Assembly: GCA_002344975.1 (NCBI GenBank)
Contig: DDUV01000010.1
Span: 22,913 to 86,912 of the forward strand
Length of the DNA stretch: 64,000 nt
DNA from: Saprospiraceae bacterium UBA2329
Lineage (GTDB): Bacteria > Bacteroidota > Bacteroidia > Chitinophagales > Saprospiraceae
Direction of reading: 5' to 3'
The stretch's first letter is position 1, and the number at the start of each line of letters is the position of its first letter. Both the position numbers and the translations under genes were made by a program. This document shows positions 58,716-64,000 of the stretch, piece by piece. The notes beneath the pieces are model-generated. The model made no database searches. It worked only from the letters and a program-made list of their open reading frames with translations, and was not told the origin of the DNA.

Positions 58716-60512
58716 ATGAAGTCATTACTCACTTTCGTCTCCCTCTTGCTGCTGAGCAGTCCCATTTGTTGCCAAAACAAGTACTCCGCCGAAACGCTCG
58801 AAAAAATCAAAGAGGTGGAGAACAACATCACCGGAGGCATCGTCGTCAACGACGCCAGGCCAAACACCATTATGGAACAAATGGCCAAATACAAGGTGAA
58901 CGGCATGAGCATCGCGGTCATTCATGATTACAAAATCGCGTGGGCAAAAGGATACGGTTGGGCAGACGTGGCAGAGAAACGACCAATGACTACTAAGACG
59001 CTTTTTGAGCCGGGGTCCATCAGCAAAACACTGAATGCGGTGGGCATACTGAAATTAGCGCAAGACAAAAAAGTGGACCTCTACGCAGACATCAACACTT
59101 ACCTCAGTTCCTGGAAATTCCCCTACGACTCCCTTTCAAAAGGCAAAAAAATAACCCTCGCCCAATTGCTCAGCCATCAGGCGGGTTTGACGGTGCATGG
59201 CTTTCCGGGCCACGACATCAACGGACCCATTCCCACCGTGTATGAGGTATTGGACGGCAAAAAACCTTCCTTCACGCCGGCCGTGCGCAGTGCGTTTGAG
59301 CCGGATTTGCGGTTTCAGTACTCCGGCGGCGGCACCACCATCTCGCAGGTGTTGCTCTCCGATGTCATCCGGCAAGCTTATGACGTCTGGATGTACAAAA
59401 ACGTGTTGAAACCGATCGGCATGGTCAACAGCACCTACGCACAGCCGCCGGCAAAAAGCAAGCAGCGTTGGTGCTCCTCAGCCTACAACGGCGACGGCAG
59501 CCCCATCGAACGCAAATTTCACGTTTACCCCGAACAGGCGGCGGCGGGCCTGTGGATGACGCCAACCGACTTGTGCCGCTACATCATTGATATGCAGTTG
59601 GCCTGGAAAGGACAAGCCTCCAGGGTATTGAACCCGGACATGGTAAAACTTCACCTGACGCCCTACAACAATGGCCCAGCCGGTATGGGCACTTTTATTG
59701 ACAACATTGACGGGGCTATTTATTTTCAGCACGGGGCCGGCAACGACGGGTTTTGCGGGCAATTTTTCGGCAGCCTTGAAGACGGATATGGAGTGGCCAT
59801 TTTCCTGAATTCCGATAACGGCAGATTGCTCGGAGAAGTCATCAACAGTGTGGCAAAAGCATACAACTGGAAAAACTTTTACCGCGCACCGAGACAGGTG
59901 AAGAGCATCGCCGTGTCGAATGAATTATTGAAAACGTATGAAGGCATTTATCTTTTTGATGACACTTGGGCGGCCATCGGCAAGAAAGACAATGAATTCC
60001 ACTTTTTTACCAGCGGAACACATGCCAAAATGTATTTTACCACGCCCACTCAGTTTGTCAACGAGGAATTTCAAGCCGTAAAAACCATGATCAAAGATGA
60101 AAAAGGCAATGTCACGGGCTATACCCGCTCGGTAAACGGCCGGGAATATCCCGCTGCCCAAAAAGTCGTGGGCATTGATACCGCTCAATTGGCGAACCCG
60201 ATTTTAATGGGCGTCGGCTGGTATTATTTTGGCAACAAGCAGTACAAGGAATCGCTGACCACCTTCCAACGAGGCATGCAACTATACCCCGACGATCTGA
60301 ATATGTACATGAATGCAGCACATTTGTATTTGTTCAACGGCGATTATGGAGCCGCCCTTGCGATCCACAAAAAGCATCTCAACGATATGATCAGGCCCGG
60401 TTATAGCTGGGTGGATTCCCTGAAGGACGACTACAACTACCTAAAAAGCACCGGGGAAGATTTGAAAATGTTTGACCGGTTGTTGGAGGAGTTGAGGATT
60501 GACAAACCATAA
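58716..60512 (+). CDS. Serine hydrolase (class C beta-lactamase-like) with TPR tail
   Basis: 598 aa. Signal peptide (LLTFVSLLLLSSPICCQ), then a beta-lactamase/esterase-type domain with SxxK in EPGSISKTLNAVG, the Tyr motif FQYSGGGTTISQ and HGAGNDGFCGQF (HxG in place of KTG). These proteins are often peptidases or esterases rather than antibiotic resistance enzymes. A C-terminal extension carries two TPR-like repeats (VGWYYFGNKQYKESLTTFQRGMQLYPDDLNMYMNAAHLYLFNGDYGAALAIHKKHL). It is exported to the periplasm. The upstream TTTACA repeats suggest control by a phosphate- or envelope-type regulator. Confidence 0.85.
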   Translation: MKSLLTFVSLLLLSSPICCQNKYSAETLEKIKEVENNITGGIVVNDARPNTIMEQMAKYKVNGMSIAVIHDYKIAWAKGYGWADVAEKRPMTTKTLFEPGSISKTLNAVGILKLAQDKKVDLYADINTYLSSWKFPYDSLSKGKKITLAQLLSHQAGLTVHGFPGHDINGPIPTVYEVLDGKKPSFTPAVRSAFEPDLRFQYSGGGTTISQVLLSDVIRQAYDVWMYKNVLKPIGMVNSTYAQPPAKSKQRWCSSAYNGDGSPIERKFHVYPEQAAAGLWMTPTDLCRYIIDMQLAWKGQASRVLNPDMVKLHLTPYNNGPAGMGTFIDNIDGAIYFQHGAGNDGFCGQFFGSLEDGYGVAIFLNSDNGRLLGEVINSVAKAYNWKNFYRAPRQVKSIAVSNELLKTYEGIYLFDDTWAAIGKKDNEFHFFTSGTHAKMYFTTPTQFVNEEFQAVKTMIKDEKGNVTGYTRSVNGREYPAAQKVVGIDTAQLANPILMGVGWYYFGNKQYKESLTTFQRGMQLYPDDLNMYMNAAHLYLFNGDYGAALAIHKKHLNDMIRPGYSWVDSLKDDYNYLKSTGEDLKMFDRLLEELRIDKP

Positions 60513-60571
60513 AAAATTGTAAGAAATATAGCCGGCATCAAAGCCACAAATAAAGGAGCAACCTACTCCAC

Positions 60572-60610
60572 TTCAGACCTTGTAAGAATGGGCCACTTAC
60601 AAGGTCTGAA
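60572..60610. repeat. Inverted repeat with 15-bp arms
   Basis: TTCAGACCTTGTAAG (60572-60586) and its complement (60596-60610) with a 9-nt loop, between the serine hydrolase and TetR genes. There is no T-run, so it is more a dispersed element than a terminator. CAGAC-TTG-AAGG is also seen in the 47-bp palindrome at 55463. Confidence 0.7.
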
Positions 60611-60719
60611 CCAACCTGTTCGTCCCCCGTTTCATGCCGTTCATCTATGCTTTTAAAAGAAACTCAAAAAACTTTGGAAACTTTTAAACCTTTCAGAGTT
60701 TCCTTCGTTTTTGGTCGGT

Positions 60720-61346
60720 ATGAATTTGACAGACCAACATAACGAAGCGAAAACGTCCATTCTCAGAAAGGCCGAAATGCTGTTTATGCGCCTCGGACTG
60801 AAGAGCATCAGCATGGACGACATAGCCCGCGAATTGGGCATTTCCAAAAAAACGCTCTACCAGTTTTTCCAAAGCAAAGAAGACCTCGTGCTGCAAACCA
60901 TCAGCCGCCACCAATGCACCGAAGCGGAGGAAGTGAAGCGTTTGTGCGAGAACTCTACCGACGCGCTCAAAGAGATGCTCGATATTGCCCGGCATGTATT
61001 GGTGCAGTTTCAGCAGATGTCGCCTTCTACGGTGTTCGATCTCAAAAAATACTACCCGGAGGCCTGGCGCATCGTGGAGCAGGTGCAGCGCGAGTACGTT
61101 TACGGCGTGCTGAAATCCAACATGGAGCGCGGCATCCGCGAGGGTTTGTACCGCGACGATTTCGATGCCAATATCCTGGCGCGCCTGTATGTAGGCAGCG
61201 TGCGCTGGCTGTTGGACGAGGAGCTATTTCCGCAGACGCAGTTCCACTGGGCGCAGTTGTACCGCGAGTTCATACACTATCACTTGCGGGGCATTGTGTC
61301 TCAAAAAGGGCTTGAAAAATTGAAAGCCTACATTCAGGATTTGTAA
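60720..61346 (+). CDS. TetR/AcrR-family transcriptional regulator
   Basis: 208 aa from ATG 60720. The N-terminal HTH is typical: ILRKAEMLFMRLGLKSISMDDIARELGISKKTLYQFFQSKEDLVLQTI. The C-terminal helices form a ligand pocket. It precedes a TolC and an HlyD gene in the same direction with gaps of 20 and 77 bp, so it is likely the local repressor of the efflux operon. An upstream TTG in frame is not needed, because ATG 60720 gives a normal-length protein. Confidence 0.88.
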   Translation: MNLTDQHNEAKTSILRKAEMLFMRLGLKSISMDDIARELGISKKTLYQFFQSKEDLVLQTISRHQCTEAEEVKRLCENSTDALKEMLDIARHVLVQFQQMSPSTVFDLKKYYPEAWRIVEQVQREYVYGVLKSNMERGIREGLYRDDFDANILARLYVGSVRWLLDEELFPQTQFHWAQLYREFIHYHLRGIVSQKGLEKLKAYIQDL

Positions 61347-61366
61347 AATCACTCATTGACTTTATT

Positions 61367-62734
61367 ATGATACCACCCGACACCACCTCACTACGAAAAC
61401 GGCCCCCATTGTTGTGGCTCGTTTTTGTGCCGATGCTGTGCCTGAGTCCGCTCGCGGCGCAGCAATCGCTCACCATGCAAAACAGCGTGCAATTTGCCCT
61501 GCAAAACAATCCGCAGGTACAAAAGGCGGCGCTGGAAGTCCAAAAAGGCGATTACCAGATCAAGGAGTATCTGGCCGTCCGATTGCCTCAGTTGAACGGC
61601 AGCGGCAATTTCACCTTCAATGCCAAATTGCCTACGCAGTTGATTCCCAACTTCTTCGGCGGCAATCCCGACGAACTGCTGCCCGTGCAGTTTGGTACGG
61701 CGCTCAGCGTTTCGGCGGGGCTGGAACTCAGCCAGCTCGTGTACGATCACGGCGTTTGGCTGGGCGTAAAAGCCACCGACAAATTGGCAACGTTCAATCG
61801 CCTCATCGAAGCGAAAACGCAGGAAGACGTGGCCTACAACGTCGTCAAAATTTACATGCAGGCGCAGATTCTGGGCAAACAACGCGGCATCCTCGAAGCC
61901 AACCTGCTTCAGGTGGAGGGCCTGTTGCGCGCCACCGAATTGCAGTTCCAAAACGGGTTTGCCAAAAAATTGGACGTTGACCAGTTGCGCGTCAACCGCA
62001 GCACCCTGCGCACCCAATTGGACAACCTGAACCTGCAATACGAGCAGTCTTTGCGCGCGCTGAAGTTCGCCATGGCCATGCCTTTGGATGCGCCCATCAC
62101 GTTGGCCGACACCTTGCAGGACAGCAGTTTGCCGACTTTGCAAACAGACGCAACGCCGGGCTTCGGCAACAAAATTGACCTCGCCATCGTGAACCAGCAG
62201 CGGCAACTTTTGGACCTGCAATTGGCCCAAACCCGCGCGAACTACCTGCCATCGGCCCGCTTTTTTGCCAATTACGCCGTGCAGGGCCAGGGCAACGGAT
62301 TCGGCGATCTGGGCGACGGCAATCGCTGGTTCGACTACGCGATCATGGGCATCAACCTGCGCGTACCCATTTTCGACGGCTTCCGCAAAGGGCATCGCTT
62401 GCAGCAAAACCAGATAGAGCTGCTGCAAAATGAAAAAGACCGCCAACTGACGCAAAACAGCCTGGAGTTTCAGTACCAAAACGCGCAATTGCAATTGCAA
62501 AGCAGCTTCAACAGTCTGCGCTCGCAGAAGGAAAACCTCGCTATGGCCGAAGAAGTGTATGCGGTGATGCAGAAGCGTTTCCGCGAGGGCATTGCCCCCA
62601 TTACCGAAGTGCTGAACGCCGAAACCTCCATGCGCGAGGTGCAGACCAACTACTTAGCCGCGCTGCTGCAATACAAATGGGCCAGCTTAGACCTGGAATA
62701 CGCCAACGGAAAACTCTTGCAACTTTTTAAATAA
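61367..62734 (+). CDS. TolC-family outer-membrane efflux protein
   Basis: 455 aa. Signal peptide ending LSPLAAQQ, then two OEP repeats of long helices and short strands: SLTMQNSVQFALQNNPQVQKAALEVQKGDYQIKEYLA, ARFFANYAVQGQG, GINLRVPIFDGFRKGHRLQQNQIELLQNE and KRFREGIAPITEVLNAETSMREVQTNYLAALLQYKWASLDLEYANGKL. It forms the trimeric channel through the outer membrane. Its position between TetR and HlyD genes makes it the exit duct of an RND-type pump. Length and motifs are normal. Confidence 0.93.
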   Translation: MIPPDTTSLRKRPPLLWLVFVPMLCLSPLAAQQSLTMQNSVQFALQNNPQVQKAALEVQKGDYQIKEYLAVRLPQLNGSGNFTFNAKLPTQLIPNFFGGNPDELLPVQFGTALSVSAGLELSQLVYDHGVWLGVKATDKLATFNRLIEAKTQEDVAYNVVKIYMQAQILGKQRGILEANLLQVEGLLRATELQFQNGFAKKLDVDQLRVNRSTLRTQLDNLNLQYEQSLRALKFAMAMPLDAPITLADTLQDSSLPTLQTDATPGFGNKIDLAIVNQQRQLLDLQLAQTRANYLPSARFFANYAVQGQGNGFGDLGDGNRWFDYAIMGINLRVPIFDGFRKGHRLQQNQIELLQNEKDRQLTQNSLEFQYQNAQLQLQSSFNSLRSQKENLAMAEEVYAVMQKRFREGIAPITEVLNAETSMREVQTNYLAALLQYKWASLDLEYANGKLLQLFK

Positions 62735-62811
62735 TCATCCAACCCGACGAAGCCGGAACAGAGGTCTTATCACTCGTTCCGGTACTCCGACAACAACCGC
62801 AAACATCCACC

Positions 62812-63885
62812 ATGAAAAAAGTTATTCGCATCCTCATCACCCTCCTCGTGGCCGGTGCGGCATTGGCTGCCATTGCCTGGAAATTGGGTGAAAACAAAAA
62901 AGTCATCAATGAGCAGGCCCAATTGGCACAAGAGCGCAACGATGTCATTCCGGTGAAAACCGCCGCTCTCGGTCGCCAGGACGTGCGCGCCGATTTCGAG
63001 GCATCGGGCGTGTTCCAGCCGTTCAAAGAACTGGCGCTCATCTCAGACGTACAGGGCCGCATCACGCAGCTCAACGTGGCCAACGGTTCTTTCGTCAACG
63101 AAGGCGCCGTCATCCTCGCCGTTGACAACGACCTGCTCAAAAATCAGTTGGACATCACGAAAGTGAACCTGAAAAAAGCCGAAAGCGACCTCAGCCGCCT
63201 CAAGAATCTGGTGGGCGAAGGCGGCGTCACGCAGCAGCAGGTCAACGACGCCGAAATTGCCGTAGAAAACCTCAAGGCGCAGATCAAGGGCTTCGACAAG
63301 CAACTGGCGCTCACCGTGGTGAAGGCCCCGATTTCGGGCGTCGTTTCCGGCAAGACGATAGAAAAAGGCGCTTACATCGGTCCGGGCATGCAAATCCTCA
63401 ACATCGTGAACGTAGGGCGGCTCAAGTTTCAGGTCAACCTCCGCGAAGAGGAAGTGGTGCAGGTCAAAACCGGCCAAAAAGTAGAACTCTCTGCCGACCT
63501 CTACCCCGACCGCAAGTTTGTGGGCGTGGTCACTTACATTTCTGTAAAATCCGACAACTCCAAGCGCTTCCTCGTGGAAATTGAGTTGGACAACCCTGCC
63601 GGCGCGCCCCTCAAGGCGGGTATGAACGGGCACGCTTTTCTCAGCAGCGGCCAGAGTGTCAACGTGTTGGCCCTGCCGCGCGAGGCCATTGTGGGCAGCG
63701 TGCGCGATGCGCAGGTCTTTGTGGTGGAAAACAACACGGCCAAGCTCAAAAAGGTAGAATTAGGCAACATCTACGGCGACTTCGCCTCGGTGCGCAGCGG
63801 CTTGCAGAATGGAGACGTGGTGGTGATTTCCGGCCAGATCAACCTGGAAGACGGGATGAAGGTGACGGTGGAGGGGAAGCAGTAG
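62812..63885 (+). CDS. RND/HlyD-type periplasmic adaptor subunit
   Basis: 357 aa. An N-terminal membrane anchor (VIRILITLLVAGAALAAIAWKL), a barrel-sandwich hybrid (ALISDVQGRITQLNVANGSFVNEGAVILAVDNDLLKNQLDI), an alpha hairpin (KAESDLSRLKNLVGEGGVTQQQVNDAEIAVENLKAQIKGFDKQLA) and a beta-barrel with VVSGKTIEKGAYIGPGMQI. It links an inner-membrane pump to the TolC protein. The pump gene is expected just past the window end. A further repeat block (63886-64000) follows its stop codon. Confidence 0.93.
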   Translation: MKKVIRILITLLVAGAALAAIAWKLGENKKVINEQAQLAQERNDVIPVKTAALGRQDVRADFEASGVFQPFKELALISDVQGRITQLNVANGSFVNEGAVILAVDNDLLKNQLDITKVNLKKAESDLSRLKNLVGEGGVTQQQVNDAEIAVENLKAQIKGFDKQLALTVVKAPISGVVSGKTIEKGAYIGPGMQILNIVNVGRLKFQVNLREEEVVQVKTGQKVELSADLYPDRKFVGVVTYISVKSDNSKRFLVEIELDNPAGAPLKAGMNGHAFLSSGQSVNVLALPREAIVGSVRDAQVFVVENNTAKLKKVELGNIYGDFASVRSGLQNGDVVVISGQINLEDGMKVTVEGKQ

Positions 63886-64000
63886 GCGCGCCGTGGCGCG
63901 GAGTGGGCGGTGGGCAGTAGGCGGTGGGCGGTTCCAACCCGAAACCTCGAACCCGGAACCCGCCTTTGCCAAGGCTTCGGCGGATGAAACCCGAAACTTT
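63886..64000. repeat. Extragenic repeat block after stop codon (second copy)
   Basis: It starts with GCGCGCCGTGGCGCGG and GGGCGGT units and continues with TTCCAACCCGAAACC and AACCCGGAACCCG, matching the arrangement after the stop at 5509. It runs into the window edge, so its full length is not known. Confidence 0.6.

Noticed and set aside
58716..60512. Antibiotic-resistance beta-lactamase
   Set aside because: Only the SxxK and Tyr motifs of the broad serine hydrolase family are seen; the KTG motif is HGAG and a TPR tail is attached, so resistance is not supported.
1..64000. CRISPR arrays, tRNAs, rRNAs, transposases, integrases
   Set aside because: No array of equal short repeats and spacers, no tRNA-like cloverleaf or TPsiC motif, and no DDE, tyrosine or serine recombinase motifs were seen on either strand.

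Overview
The window looks like chromosomal DNA from a Bacteroidota bacterium, possibly a Saprospiria/Chitinophagia-type lineage; the class is inference. The signs are promoters with the Bacteroidota -7 box (TAnnTTTG) close to start codons, few Shine-Dalgarno sites, three proteins with type IX secretion (T9SS) C-terminal signals, a TonB-dependent receptor with a carboxypeptidase-like N-terminal domain, and families common in the phylum (DUF2851, NamZ/DUF1343, lipoproteins). No rRNA, tRNA, CRISPR array, phage or transposase was seen.

Layout. 1-12.7 kb: housekeeping and small-operon genes: the end of a helical-repeat protein, a NamZ-type muramidase, a DnaQ/GIY-YIG/UvrC-like fusion nuclease, envelope proteins, a LytS-type kinase, purA behind a leader hairpin, a fragment of a pterin dehydratase next to a GbsR-like regulator, a sigma factor with its probable membrane partner, and a GyrI-like / GNAT-YoaP / cyclase-like / NTF2-like cluster. 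12.7-24.1 kb: a Crp-type regulator, a CPBP protease, a large secreted GH38-type mannosidase, an ArsR-SRPBCC-YdeI operon with two palindromic operators, an AAA-ATPase/PD-(D/E)XK protein, a PlsB-like acyltransferase and an ERI-1-like exonuclease. A 535-bp gap then holds a terminator on a strand that has no upstream gene.

24.6-39.4 kb: a T9SS-exported endonuclease I, a kelch-like lipoprotein, lysoplasmalogenase, fructose-6-phosphate aldolase with the SRP RNA gene just upstream, aldose epimerase, a LAS-type peptidase, a YdcF protein, a TonB receptor/porin pair, and a T9SS type B surface protein. 39.6-43.7 kb: a two-component system followed by an exported rubrerythrin-like lipoprotein and a His-containing membrane protein, then a decayed Fic gene. 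43.8-55.3 kb: DUF2851, a VWA-type membrane protein, an Rpn-like nuclease and a 2217-residue surface protein with a very recent 762-bp tandem duplication.

55.4-58.4 kb is the most accessory-looking part: a DUF4062/STAND NTPase/TPR gene of the kind suspected in defence or cell suicide, broken between Walker A and Walker B and bracketed by about 82-bp direct repeats. 58.7-63.9 kb: a serine hydrolase with a Pho-box-like promoter, then a TetR-TolC-HlyD efflux operon whose RND pump probably lies beyond the window. Several families of palindromic and direct intergenic repeats are scattered through the window.
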